Positions 24,383 through 33,023 are shown, numbered from the stretch's first letter. The stretch is DNA of 64,000 bases from Flavonifractor porci (GCF_037572415.1 NZ_JBBHLB010000006.1:62001-126000), one strand, 5' to 3'. Program-made: numbers and translations. Notes: generated by a model from the letters alone, not told the origin.

Positions 24383-25087
24383 TTATACCATCCGCAGCTT
24401 GTAGCCGCAGGCGGTGATACACCGCTGAGCCAGCACGTCCATAGCGTCCAGATAGTGGTCGGGCAGGCCGTGATAGGTGCGGTAGACACTCAGCTCGGTG
24501 CAGCCCAGAATGGCGCTGTCGCACCCGGCCTGACGGAGCCAGCGGTCAATGACGGCGAATTTCTCCCGGGAGCCCTTTTCCCCCCGCTTGATCTCGTCGT
24601 AGATGATGCACATCACCAGCTTCTGGACCTCATCCGGAGGAGAGACGGCCTCAATGCCCCGGGCGGTACACTCCTTCTGATACACGCCGGTGCGGATGGT
24701 GCCGTCGGTGGCCAGGATGCCCACCTTGCGCCGCCCCTCCTCCGCCAGCACCCCCACGGTCTCCCGGGGCATATGGATGAGAGGGATGGAGATATCCCCC
24801 TGAAGCCGATCGGCAAAGTAGTGGGAGGTGTTGCAGGGAATGGCCAGCACAGTGCAGCCGCCCCCCTCCAGCAGACGGGCTCCCGAGAGCAGACGCCGGT
24901 AGCAGCCCTCCGCGTCGCCCCCCAGAATGGCGGCGGTGCGGTCGGGCATGGAGGTGTCGCTCCAGATCAGGGTGGGCAGGTGCTCCTGGTCGCAGGAGGC
25001 GTCGGTGCGGTCCAGAATCCGCTGATAAAAGTCCTGGGTGGCCTGGGGCCCCATGCCGCCCAAGATGCCAAGTCGTTGTTCAGGCAT
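24383..25087 (-). CDS. aspartate/glutamate racemase-family protein
   Basis: 234 residues from the ATG at 25087 (AGGAGGTGGCGAT upstream). The two catalytic Cys of the cofactor-independent racemases are present: Cys85 in AIPCNTSHYF and Cys196 in ILGCTELS. GILGGMGPQATQDFY is the typical start. It should interconvert L and D forms of an acidic or related amino acid. It sits between the ATP-grasp and MurE-like genes, so it may supply a D-amino acid for them. The upstream flank carries a second, split copy of the first 12 codons, separated by a structured repeat. Confidence 0.9.
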   Translation of the reverse strand: MPEQRLGILGGMGPQATQDFYQRILDRTDASCDQEHLPTLIWSDTSMPDRTAAILGGDAEGCYRRLLSGARLLEGGGCTVLAIPCNTSHYFADRLQGDISIPLIHMPRETVGVLAEEGRRKVGILATDGTIRTGVYQKECTARGIEAVSPPDEVQKLVMCIIYDEIKRGEKGSREKFAVIDRWLRQAGCDSAILGCTELSVYRTYHGLPDHYLDAMDVLAQRCITACGYKLRMV

Positions 25088-25110
25088 ATCGCCACCTCCT
25101 GCCATATTCC

Positions 25111-25238
25111 GGCATGGGGCCCCTACAAGCGTTTTGGCCGCAGGCCAAAACCTTGGTGCCGGGGCAATTCACTTGCCCCGAGCAGATCCAATCACCGGGG
25201 TCCCCGCACGGCGCAAGCCGGGTGGGGCGGCCCATGCC
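25111..25238 (+). repeat. small structured element, copy 3, bounded by GGCATGGG / CCCATGCC
   Basis: The core 25126-25227 has the same hairpin series as the crt-tail elements: CAAGCGTTTTGGCC with GGCCAAAACCTTG, a GGGGCAA-TTCAC-TTGCCCC hairpin, GGGGTCCCC, and CGGC-GCAA-GCCG. Loop and bulge bases are kept while several stems differ in a compensatory way. The ends form an inverted 8-bp repeat. It splits the head of the racemase gene. Confidence 0.7.
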
Positions 25239-25265
25239 GCCCAGAATGCCAAAGCGTTGTTCCAT
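25228..25265 (-). pseudogene. stranded 5' fragment of the racemase gene
   Basis: An ATG at 25265 overlaps the ATP-grasp stop (TAATG) and encodes MEQRFGILGGMG, then runs into the structured element. The intact gene restarts with MPEQRLGILGGMG. Most differences between the two heads are synonymous. This is probably the original, translationally coupled start. Confidence 0.7.
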
Positions 25266-26476
25266 TATTTCACCTTTTCCATACAAGAGGCGTACCAGCC
25301 CACATAGCGGCGCTGGCCCTTCAGGATGCGCAGGGTACGCACCAGGCCGTTGTCCGGCTTATAGAACAGGGGGTTGACCACGGCGTTGGCCTTTTCCAGC
25401 GCCTTCATCTCCTGGTGGTACCGGAGATTCACATAGTCATAGGCCACCTTGGGGGGAATGACCCACCATAGATGGCGGTTGCGGGTAATGGTCAGCTCAC
25501 AGTCCCTGCCCAACACCCGGTCCTCCACCAGGTACTTGGCCAGATTGTAGCCCGCCCCGGTGACATAGTAGTTGGACCGGCCCTGGCGGCAGTTGATCTC
25601 AAAGGCCTTGAACTTGCCGTCCCGCTGGTCGTACTTGATATCAAAGTTGGAGAAGCCGGTGAAGTGGATGGCCTCCAGGAAGTCTTTCAGCTTCTCGCAC
25701 AGCTCGGGCTCGGGCTCGGTGATGATGACGGCGTGGTTGCCGATGGCGTGGGCGGTGTGCTCCTCCAGCAGGACGTGGCCCACGCACATGAGGCGCACCT
25801 TGCCGTCGGCGCCGGAGTAGTTGGTCACCACCCGCATGAAACTGTCGTCACCAGGGATAAAGTCCTGGATGATGAGGGAGTCCTCATATCCGGCGTTGTA
25901 GATATCGTCAATGACCTGGTCCACTTCCTCCCGAGTCTGGAGGACGTAGGCCTTCTTCTGAGTGGGGAAGGGATGCTTCCAGTAGGTATCCGACTCGGCG
26001 GGCTTGACCACAAAGGGGCCATCAAAAGGCAGGGTAAAGCCGTGGCCCTCCCCCTTGTGGTAGACGTAGGTGGCCGGATGGTCGATGCCGTACTGGTCGC
26101 ACAGGTCGTAGAACTTCTCCTTGTGGATCAGGGTCTCCAGCATGGACAGGTCCACATAGGGAGCGATGACGTTCTCCGGGTAGTTGGGCAGGTTGGCGGA
26201 AATGGAGTTGAGGTAGTTGTCTCCGCAGCCCAGCACCAAAATCTTCTTGTCCGGGTGCTCACGGGCCACCTCGGTGACGTTCTCCAGCACCTTGTCCACC
26301 CGGTCGTTGTGCTCCCGTACCCGGTAGTCGATGATCTTGCTGCCGGCGCACACGCTGGCGGGAAACATTCCATACACCACGGAATGTACGCCGTAGGCCT
26401 CGTGGAAGGCCCGGGCCATGCTGTAGGCGTTGATGTCCGAGCCCAGCAGCACGGGCACAAATTCAGTTGCAGCCAT
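25265..26476 (-). CDS. ATP-grasp carboxylate-amine ligase family protein
   Basis: 403 residues from the ATG at 26476 (AGGAGG upstream). The N-terminal domain VPVLLGSDINAYSMARAFHE is followed by ATP-grasp features: FVVKPAESDTYWKH, LIIQDFIPGDD, and FEINCRQGRSNYYVTGAG for metal binding. It resembles predicted ATP-grasp carboligases that form amide bonds. It overlaps the small gene upstream by 14 nt and was originally coupled to the racemase downstream. With the MurE-like ligase it suggests a peptide-like or modified-wall product. No substrate can be named. Confidence 0.85.
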   Translation of the reverse strand: MAATEFVPVLLGSDINAYSMARAFHEAYGVHSVVYGMFPASVCAGSKIIDYRVREHNDRVDKVLENVTEVAREHPDKKILVLGCGDNYLNSISANLPNYPENVIAPYVDLSMLETLIHKEKFYDLCDQYGIDHPATYVYHKGEGHGFTLPFDGPFVVKPAESDTYWKHPFPTQKKAYVLQTREEVDQVIDDIYNAGYEDSLIIQDFIPGDDSFMRVVTNYSGADGKVRLMCVGHVLLEEHTAHAIGNHAVIITEPEPELCEKLKDFLEAIHFTGFSNFDIKYDQRDGKFKAFEINCRQGRSNYYVTGAGYNLAKYLVEDRVLGRDCELTITRNRHLWWVIPPKVAYDYVNLRYHQEMKALEKANAVVNPLFYKPDNGLVRTLRILKGQRRYVGWYASCMEKVK

Positions 26477-26678
26477 TGTAAAATGCCTCCTGGAAGGTAA
26501 TTTCATACCAATGTTCGCCCATGGGAATGACCTGGGCGCAATAATGTCCCGCCACATAGGCGGCCTGGGCCTCGGTAAGCCGCAGCTCCCGCCGGAGCAG
26601 CTCTCCGCCCGCAAAGCACTGGGAGATCAGCCGGTCCAGGATCTCGTTTTCTTGCAGTATCTCTCTCTGAATCATCAT
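26463..26678 (-). CDS. small conserved-looking protein of the ATP-grasp cluster
   Basis: 71 residues, ATG at 26678 with GAGGAGAACG upstream, overlapping the ATP-grasp start by 14 nt. No known domain was recognised; no signal peptide or membrane segment. The sequence has LTEAQAAYVAGHYCAQVIPMG and an acidic, hydrophobic N-terminal helix. The good ribosome binding site and translational overlap support a real gene, perhaps a partner of the ligase. Confidence 0.6.
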   Translation of the reverse strand: MMIQREILQENEILDRLISQCFAGGELLRRELRLTEAQAAYVAGHYCAQVIPMGEHWYEITFQEAFYNGCN

Positions 26679-26715
26679 TCGTTCTCCTCAACAAGAGAAA
26701 AGGCGGTGATTGACT

Positions 26716-26767
26716 GTAGGGGCGACCCTTGTGGTCGCCCGCGGGCGGCCATAAAGGCCACCCCTAC
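26716..26767. repeat. GTAGGGGCG-type dispersed palindrome pair
   Basis: GTAGGGGCGACC-CTTGT-GGTCGCCCGC is followed by GGGCGGCC-ATAAA-GGCCACCCCTAC: two hairpins whose outer ends are also complementary. It is just downstream of rel on the plus side, between rel and the ATP-grasp cluster. Confidence 0.75.
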
Positions 26768-26773
26768 AAATTG

Positions 26774-29005
26774 TTATCCGGCCGCTCTCTTGACCTGGTA
26801 GACCCCCTGGATCTGACCCAGCTTGTTGATGACGGCGGTAAGCTCCGTGTGGTTCTTGACCTCCAGCACGATGCTGACGGTGGCGTAGCCGTCGGGCATG
26901 GACCGGGCGGACAGGCTGGTGGTCTTGGCCTTCATGGTGGACAGGGCCATGGCCACATCCAGGGTCAGGCCGTCCCGATCCTTGGCCGCGATCTCCAGAG
27001 ACGTGCGGTAGGTAGCCAGCTCCCCGGTGGCCCAGGATACCTTGATCCAGCGCCCCTCCTCCTCCGGCTTGCGCTTCTCGGGGGCGGCGTTGGGGCAGTC
27101 CGCCCGGTGGACGGAGACGCCGAAGCCCCGGGTGATAAAGCCCACCACCGGATCGCCCGGCACGGGGGTGCAGCACTTGGCGAACTTCACCAGGCAGTTG
27201 TCGATGCCCTCCACGATGATGCCGCTCTGGTCGCTCTTGCCGGTCTTGACGGGCACAGGGGGCGGGTTGCTGGTGGAGGGGTAAATGGCATCGGCCTGCT
27301 GGGCGGTCTTTTCAGCGGCCGCCTGCTGCTCGGCCTGGCGGTTGAGCCGGGTCATCTCGTCCTTGACCCGTACCACCGCCTTCTGGGCGGACATACCGCC
27401 GTAGCCGATGGCGGCATACAGCTCATCCAGGGTGCCGAAGCGCACCTTCTTCAAAACAAAGGGCAGTACGTCCTCGGCGGTGATGGCCGCCAGGGACAGG
27501 CCCACGTGCTTGAGCTCCGACTCGAAGGAGGAACGGCCGGTGGCGATGTTCTCCTCCCGCCGCTCCTTCTTGAACCACTGGCGGATCTTATTGCGGGCCT
27601 CGTTGGACTTGCAGATCTTCATCCAGTCCCGGCTGGGGCCGTGGGCCGACTTGGAGGTGATGACCTCCACGATGTCGCCGTTTTTCAGGGGGGTATCAAA
27701 GGTGACCATGCGGCCGTTGACCTTGGCGCCCGTCATGTGGTTGCCCACGGCGGAGTGGATGTTGTAGGCAAAGTCGATGGGGGTGGCCCCGGCGGGCAGG
27801 TTGATCACGTCGCCCCGGGGGGTGAACACGAAGACCTCGTCGGAGAACAGGTCCACCCGCATGGTGCGCACAAATTCCTCGGCGTCCACGTCCTGCTGGC
27901 TCTCCAGCAGCTTGCGTACCCACTCGAAGGCGGCCTCGGTACCCAGCTTGGCATTGGCCATGCCCTGCTTGTACTTCCAGTGGGCGGCGATGCCGTACTC
28001 AGCGGTGTGGTGCATCTCCCAGGTGCGGATCTGCACCTCGAAGGGGATGCCGTCCCGGCCGATGACGGTGGTGTGGAGGGACTGATAGCCGTTGGGCTTG
28101 GGGGTGCCGATGTAGTCCTTGAACCGGCCCAGCACCGGGTTGAACAGGTCGTGGATCACACCCAGTACATTGTAGCACTCGGAGATGTCATCCACAATGA
28201 CCCGAAAGGCATAGAGATCAAAGATCTCGTCCATGGTCTTGTTCTGGGTGTACATTTTCCGGTAGATGGAATAGGCGTGCTTCACCCGGCCATAGATGGT
28301 GCAGTGGATGCCCTCGGCGTCCAGCCGCTCCTGGATGCGCCGCTGGACCGTGGCCAGGAATTCCTCATGGGCGGCGGAACGGGCGGCCAGCTCGTCGGAG
28401 ATCTCCTTGTAGCCCACCGGGTCCAGGTAACGCAGGGAGGTATCCTCCAGCTCCCACTTGATGCGCTGCATACCCAAGCGGTGGGCGATGGGGGCGTAGA
28501 TCTCCATGGTCTCCAGGGCCTTCTCCTTCTGCTTTCTGGGAGACTGGTACTCCATGGTCCGCATATTGTGGAGGCGGTCGCAGATCTTGATGAGGATCAC
28601 CCGGATGTCCTTGGCCATGGCCATGAGCATCTTGCGCAGGTTCTCCATCTGCTCCTCTTCCTTGGAGGTGTACTGCACCCGGGTCAGCTTGGTGACGCCC
28701 TCCACCAGGTCGGCCACCACCACCCCGAAGAGTTTGGCGATCTCTTCATGGGTGGAGCCGGTGTCCTCAATACAGTCGTGGAGGAGGGCGGCGATGATGG
28801 AATCGGTGTCCAGCTCCAGCTCGGCCACGATCTCGGCCACCGCCAAGGGGTGGGTGATATAGGGCGATCCGTCCTTACGCAGCTGCCCGGAGTGGGCATT
28901 GTCCGCATAGGTGAACGCGCTGAACAGGCGCTGGGCGTCCAGCGCCGGATTATATGCTTTGATTTTGTCCTCAAGAGCCTGATAACGCTCCAGGATGGGG
29001 TCCAT
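26774..29005 (-). CDS. rel: bifunctional (p)ppGpp synthetase/hydrolase
   Basis: 743 residues from the ATG at 29005 (AGGAGGTG upstream). Domains in order: HD hydrolase (HPLAVAEI, LLHDCIEDT with His76-Asp77), synthetase (RFKDYIGTPKPNGYQSLHTT), TGS (VFTPRGDVINLPAGATPIDF) and a C-terminal ACT domain after the CCTPVPGDPVVGF segment. The intact HD and the RxKD-type synthetase motif indicate a bifunctional enzyme for the stringent response. It is co-oriented with recJ upstream, and both probably use the promoter at 31.3 kb. Confidence 0.95.
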   Translation of the reverse strand: MDPILERYQALEDKIKAYNPALDAQRLFSAFTYADNAHSGQLRKDGSPYITHPLAVAEIVAELELDTDSIIAALLHDCIEDTGSTHEEIAKLFGVVVADLVEGVTKLTRVQYTSKEEEQMENLRKMLMAMAKDIRVILIKICDRLHNMRTMEYQSPRKQKEKALETMEIYAPIAHRLGMQRIKWELEDTSLRYLDPVGYKEISDELAARSAAHEEFLATVQRRIQERLDAEGIHCTIYGRVKHAYSIYRKMYTQNKTMDEIFDLYAFRVIVDDISECYNVLGVIHDLFNPVLGRFKDYIGTPKPNGYQSLHTTVIGRDGIPFEVQIRTWEMHHTAEYGIAAHWKYKQGMANAKLGTEAAFEWVRKLLESQQDVDAEEFVRTMRVDLFSDEVFVFTPRGDVINLPAGATPIDFAYNIHSAVGNHMTGAKVNGRMVTFDTPLKNGDIVEVITSKSAHGPSRDWMKICKSNEARNKIRQWFKKERREENIATGRSSFESELKHVGLSLAAITAEDVLPFVLKKVRFGTLDELYAAIGYGGMSAQKAVVRVKDEMTRLNRQAEQQAAAEKTAQQADAIYPSTSNPPPVPVKTGKSDQSGIIVEGIDNCLVKFAKCCTPVPGDPVVGFITRGFGVSVHRADCPNAAPEKRKPEEEGRWIKVSWATGELATYRTSLEIAAKDRDGLTLDVAMALSTMKAKTTSLSARSMPDGYATVSIVLEVKNHTELTAVINKLGQIQGVYQVKRAAG

Positions 29006-29040
29006 ACAGGGCACCTCCTGTTGAAATAAAAATAATATTG

Positions 29041-29175
29041 TGGGGATGCCTCCTTGCTTCCCCCCTATGGGGGGAAGCTGTCGAGCACAGCGAGACTGAT
29101 GAGGGGTTCCTTGTGTCGGGCACCCCCTCATCCGGCCCTGCGGGCCACCTTCCCCCCTATGGGGGGAAGGCTGTT
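29041..29175. repeat. dispersed repeat with CTTCCCCCCTATGGGGGGAAG hairpins
   Basis: Two 10-bp palindromes (about 29059-29079 and 29151-29171) flank sequence like GCTGTCGAGCACAGCGAGAC-TGATGAGGGG and CCCCTCATCCGGCCCTGCGGG. A shorter relative is at 58.16-58.21 kb. It is an intergenic REP/MITE-like element between recJ and rel. Confidence 0.7.
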
Positions 29176-29181
29176 CAAGGC

Positions 29182-31248
29182 TTATCCGCTCATGCCCCGC
29201 AGCCGGCGCATGATCCAGCTGTCATCCAGGTCCACCTTGCCCTCCACACTCCGCAGGGCAATGTGGAGGTGGTCGGTGGTGTGTTCCAGCCGGATGAGTC
29301 CCCGCTCGTCAAAGACCTCCAGACATACCAAGGTACGCATGACAGTCTCCCGCCGTCCGGCGGAGCGGGCGATGTTGCGGGCCAGCCGGTGGGCGGTCTC
29401 CTCCAGAGGGGACTGTCCGGCATGGCCCTTCAAATAGCGCCAGAGAACCACAAACTCCTCTCTGGTGGGCAACAGGGCGGCCGCCTCCCGGCGGGTCAGC
29501 TCCTCGCCCCGGCGGAATTTTTCAAACAGGGCCCGCTCGGCTTGAGCCCGGGTGAGGGCGGGACGCAGATCGCACACCTGGAACTGGACCGAGCGCCACC
29601 CCCGGTACTCATTGATCTGGGGGGTAAAGGCCACGTCCACCCGGTCTCCCTGAGCCACCCCCATCCCGGCGGCGGTGGCAGAGAAGAAGATGGCGTCAAA
29701 GCTGCGGCCGCCGGAGGCCAGCTTCAGCTTCAGATGCCGGCCGCCCCCCACCTCGCTGAGGGCGGTAATGAGACAGCCCGACAGGGAGAACACCGGCTTG
29801 GGGTTGCCCGAGCCGTAGGGCTCCAGCAGGTCCAGGCCCTCCACCCCCTCCAGGGTAAGGATACCCACATCGTCCACCGGACAATCCACATCCAGGGTGG
29901 ACACCATCTCGGCCCCCCCGGTACACTGACGGACATAGTCGTTCATGGCGGCGGCAAAGGCGGGAATGTTCTCCTCCAGAATGGTAAAGCCCGCCGCCAG
30001 CTCATGGCCGCCGAAGCCCTCCAGCAGGGGGGCGCAGTGCTCCAGAGCGGCAAACAGGTTGAAGCCGCCGAAGGACCGGCAGGAACCTTTTCCCTTGCCG
30101 TCCTGAAGGCAGATCATAAAGGCGGGGCAGGAGTACTTCTCCGCCAGGCGGGAGGCCACAATGCCCACCACCCCCTGGTGCCAGTGGTCGCCGGCCAGCA
30201 CCAGAGCATACCGCTCCTCCGGCGGCAGGGCCTCGGCCAGTTCCTGACATTCGGAGGAGATCCGGGCCTCGATGGTCTGCCGCTCCCGGTTGAGCTCGCA
30301 CAGCTGGATGGCCAGTTCCTCTCCCCGGGCGGGATCTGCGGTGAGCAGCAACTCGGCGGCCAAGGAGGCGCAGCCCATCCGGCCAGAGGCATTGAGCCGT
30401 GGGGCCAGGGTGTAGCCGATGGCCACCGAGTTGAGGGGCCGCTCCTCCAGGCCCGCCTGAACCAGCAGGGCCTTCAGGCCGGGGCGGCTGGTTTGGCGCA
30501 GGGCCTCCAAACCCAGCCGCACAATGGTGCGGTTCTCCCCGGTGAGGCTCATCACATCGGCCACCGTACCGATAGCCGCCAGATCGGCGTACCGGCTCAG
30601 CAGTTCCTCCTGCCGGGCAGGACCGCCCAGGGCCAGCACCAGCTTGAGAGCCACCCCCACGCCCGCCAGACATTGAAACGGATAGGAGCAGTCGGCCTGG
30701 TGGGGGTCCACCACTGCCAGCGCGGCGGGCAGCTCCTCCTTGCATTCGTGGTGGTCGGTGATCACCAGATCCATGCCCAGACGGGTGGCGTGGCGGGCCT
30801 CCTCCACGGCGGTGATGCCGCAGTCCACCGTCACCACCAGACTGACCCCCGCCTGGTGGAGGGTATCCAGGGCATCGGTGTTCAGGCCGTAGCCCTCCTC
30901 CATCCGGTCGGGGATGTAGGGGATCACATCTCCCCCCTCCCGGCGGAGGAAGTCGGTGAGCAGGCTGGTGGAGGTGATGCCGTCCACGTCGTAGTCGCCG
31001 TAGACTGCAATGGTCTCCCCCGCCGCCAGGGCACGGGCCAGCCGGGCGGCGGCCCTGTCCATGTCTTTCATCAGCAGGGGATCCTGAAGCTGACCCCGTC
31101 CCGCATCCAGAAATGCACGGGCCTTCTCCGGGGTATCCAGCCCCCGGGCGCACAGGGTCATGGCCGCCAGAGTGGGCAGTCCCGCCCGCTCCAAAGCGGC
31201 TACCGCGGCCGGATCGCTGGCCGCCTGATTCCATTGTTTATATTTCAT
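29182..31248 (-). CDS. recJ: single-stranded-DNA-specific exonuclease RecJ
   Basis: 688 residues from the ATG at 31248. DHH phosphoesterase motifs: DYDVDG (85-90), VDCGITA, and DHH at 165-167 (ITDHHECK). The DHHA1 domain has WHQGVVGIVASRL and GGHELAAGF; an OB-type and a C-terminal extension follow. It degrades single-stranded DNA 5' to 3' in repair and recombination. The promoter is about 35-65 bp upstream. rel follows after a repeat. Confidence 0.95.
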   Translation of the reverse strand: MKYKQWNQAASDPAAVAALERAGLPTLAAMTLCARGLDTPEKARAFLDAGRGQLQDPLLMKDMDRAAARLARALAAGETIAVYGDYDVDGITSTSLLTDFLRREGGDVIPYIPDRMEEGYGLNTDALDTLHQAGVSLVVTVDCGITAVEEARHATRLGMDLVITDHHECKEELPAALAVVDPHQADCSYPFQCLAGVGVALKLVLALGGPARQEELLSRYADLAAIGTVADVMSLTGENRTIVRLGLEALRQTSRPGLKALLVQAGLEERPLNSVAIGYTLAPRLNASGRMGCASLAAELLLTADPARGEELAIQLCELNRERQTIEARISSECQELAEALPPEERYALVLAGDHWHQGVVGIVASRLAEKYSCPAFMICLQDGKGKGSCRSFGGFNLFAALEHCAPLLEGFGGHELAAGFTILEENIPAFAAAMNDYVRQCTGGAEMVSTLDVDCPVDDVGILTLEGVEGLDLLEPYGSGNPKPVFSLSGCLITALSEVGGGRHLKLKLASGGRSFDAIFFSATAAGMGVAQGDRVDVAFTPQINEYRGWRSVQFQVCDLRPALTRAQAERALFEKFRRGEELTRREAAALLPTREEFVVLWRYLKGHAGQSPLEETAHRLARNIARSAGRRETVMRTLVCLEVFDERGLIRLEHTTDHLHIALRSVEGKVDLDDSWIMRRLRGMSG

Positions 31249-31285
31249 GGGCGGCCACCGTCCTTTCCCATTAAAATTACCCTTT

Positions 31286-31314
31286 ATTATATCAAATGCC
31301 TTTCCCTGTGACAA
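31286..31314 (-). promoter_or_regulatory. vegetative promoter of recJ-rel
   Basis: On the minus strand: TTGTCA, 17 nt, TATAAT. This is a near-consensus sigma-A promoter with start near 31279. Confidence 0.8.
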
Positions 31315-31322
31315 GGCCTTGG

Positions 31323-31353
31323 AAAAAACGGCGGACGGCAAACTGCCGTCCGC
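31323..31353 (-). terminator. terminator downstream of the M42 peptidase gene
   Basis: GCGGACGGCA-GTT-TGCCGTCCGC followed by CGTTTTTTCC on the minus strand. Confidence 0.75.
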
Positions 31354-31364
31354 GCGTCCCGATG

Positions 31365-31433
31365 CGGGCGGGTGTGGGCACCCGCCCCTACGCCTTTCCC
31401 GTCCCATGTAGGGGCGCACAGTGTGCGCCCGAC
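31365..31433. repeat. two GTAGGGGCG-type palindromes in opposite orientation
   Basis: GGGCGGGTG-TGGG-CACCCGCCCCTAC (31366-31391) and GTAGGGGCGCAC-AGT-GTGCGCCCGAC (31408-31433) sit head to head next to the M42 peptidase stop codon. Confidence 0.75.
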
Positions 31434-31434
31434 T

Positions 31435-32475
31435 TTATCCCAGCTCCAGATACAGGCTCACCAAATCAATGGTGGCCTTCATCCCATCAAAATGCGTCCG
31501 CTCCATGCCGTGGGAGGCGTGGACACCGGGGCCGATGAGGGCGCCCTTGGCGTCCATGCCCGTCTTCCAGGCCACTGCCACATCGGAGCCGTAATGGGGG
31601 TAGATATCCACCGCGTAGTCCACCCCGTTGTTCTTGGCCAGCTCCACCAGACGGCTCACCATCTCATAGTCGTAGGGTCCGTTGCTGTCCTTGGCGCAGA
31701 TGGACACCTGATACTCGGTGCAGCTCAGATCGTCGCCCACGCAGCCCATATCCACCGCCAGCAGCTCGTCCACCGGAGGCAGAGTGGCGCCGCCGTGGCC
31801 CACCTCCTCGTGGACGGTGAAGCACACGTCGGTGTCGTAGCGGGGGCGCACCTTGGCAAAGTGCATCAGCCGCAGCAGGGTGAGCAGAATGGCGGCGCTG
31901 CCCTTGTCGTCAATGAACCGGGACTTGAGGAAACCGCTGTCGGTGACGGTGGTCTTGGGATCAAAGCACACATAGTCCCCGGCGCAGATGCCCAGAGCCT
32001 CCACGTCCTTCTTGCTCTTCACCTTCTCGTCGATGCGTACCGCCAGTTCCTTCTCCTCCCGGGGCCGGGTGGCGGCGTCATCATAGACGTGGACCGCGGG
32101 GGACAGGGACAGGATGGTACCGGTGTACACCTTGCCGTCCCGGGTGTAGATGCGGCAGTACTCGCCGTCCAGGGTGGGCAGGATGGGGCCGCCCACCTTG
32201 GTGATCTTCAGCATACCGTCGGCGGTGATGGAGCGCACCATCAGGCCCAGGGTATCCACATGGGCGCACAGGCCGATTTTCTTGCCCTTCTCCCGGCCGG
32301 GCACCGATACGATCAGGTTGCCCTTGTTGGTGCGCCGGGTGGTATAGCCGTGGTCCTGGGCGATCTGCTCCGCCTCCCGCACCACGTTCTGGGTAAATCC
32401 GCTGGGGCTGTCAATGGCCAGCAGCCGCTTGGCAATGTCCATCATGATGCCCTGACAATTTTGTGTATCCAGCAT
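31435..32475 (-). CDS. M42-family metallopeptidase (glutamyl-aminopeptidase-like)
   Basis: 346 residues; ATG at 32475 after AAGGAGCGG. The zinc ligands and base of the co-catalytic M42 family are visible: His72-x-Asp74 (AHVDTLG), RFIDDKGSAA, HEEVGHGG, and a C-terminal HASHGMERTH. It should release N-terminal residues from peptides in the cytoplasm. It is divergent from the YbaK-type gene; its own terminator follows. Confidence 0.92.
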   Translation of the reverse strand: MLDTQNCQGIMMDIAKRLLAIDSPSGFTQNVVREAEQIAQDHGYTTRRTNKGNLIVSVPGREKGKKIGLCAHVDTLGLMVRSITADGMLKITKVGGPILPTLDGEYCRIYTRDGKVYTGTILSLSPAVHVYDDAATRPREEKELAVRIDEKVKSKKDVEALGICAGDYVCFDPKTTVTDSGFLKSRFIDDKGSAAILLTLLRLMHFAKVRPRYDTDVCFTVHEEVGHGGATLPPVDELLAVDMGCVGDDLSCTEYQVSICAKDSNGPYDYEMVSRLVELAKNNGVDYAVDIYPHYGSDVAVAWKTGMDAKGALIGPGVHASHGMERTHFDGMKATIDLVSLYLELG

Positions 32476-32542
32476 TTGCGTCCGCTCCTTGATTGTAGTA
32501 TGATGTCCCTATCTTATACCAAACCACGGGAGCGATGCAACC

Positions 32543-33019
32543 ATGTCCGAAGAAAAGACCAATGTGATGCGGGTACTGGATCAAAAAAAGGTGCCCTACA
32601 CCCCCCACCACTACGCCCACCCCGACGGGGCGGTGGACGGCGCCAGCGTGGCCGCCCTCATTGACAAGGACCCGGCCAGCGTGTGCAAGACTCTGGTGAC
32701 CCAGGGGGCCAGCAAGAAATATTATGTGTTCGTCATCCCGGTGCTGAAGGAGCTGGACCTGAAGGCCGCCGCCAAGGCGGTGGGAGAGAAATCCATCGAG
32801 ATGATCAAGCAGGCCCAGCTGCTCCCCCTCACCGGTTACGTCCACGGGGGCTGCTCCCCGGTGGGCATGAAGAAGCAGTTCCCCACCGTCTTTGACCAGA
32901 GCGTGGAGAGCCTGGACACCATTACCGTCAGCGCCGGCAAGATTGGCGCCCAGGTGGAGGTGGCCCCGGCTGCCCTGGCGGTCCTGGTGCGGGGCCGGTT
33001 TGCTCCGGTGGCGAAATAA
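32543..33019 (+). CDS. ybaK: YbaK/EbsC-type aminoacyl-tRNA deacylase
   Basis: 158 residues. The YbaK fold is shown by TLVTQG, VIPVLKELDLKAAAKAVGEK and GYVHGGCSPVGMKK. The conserved Lys (CKTLV) and GCSPVGMK match Cys-tRNA(Pro) deacylases, which clear mischarged tRNA. It stands alone. GGGAGCG lies 11 nt upstream of the ATG. Confidence 0.9.
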   Translation: MSEEKTNVMRVLDQKKVPYTPHHYAHPDGAVDGASVAALIDKDPASVCKTLVTQGASKKYYVFVIPVLKELDLKAAAKAVGEKSIEMIKQAQLLPLTGYVHGGCSPVGMKKQFPTVFDQSVESLDTITVSAGKIGAQVEVAPAALAVLVRGRFAPVAK

Positions 33020-33023
33020 AACT

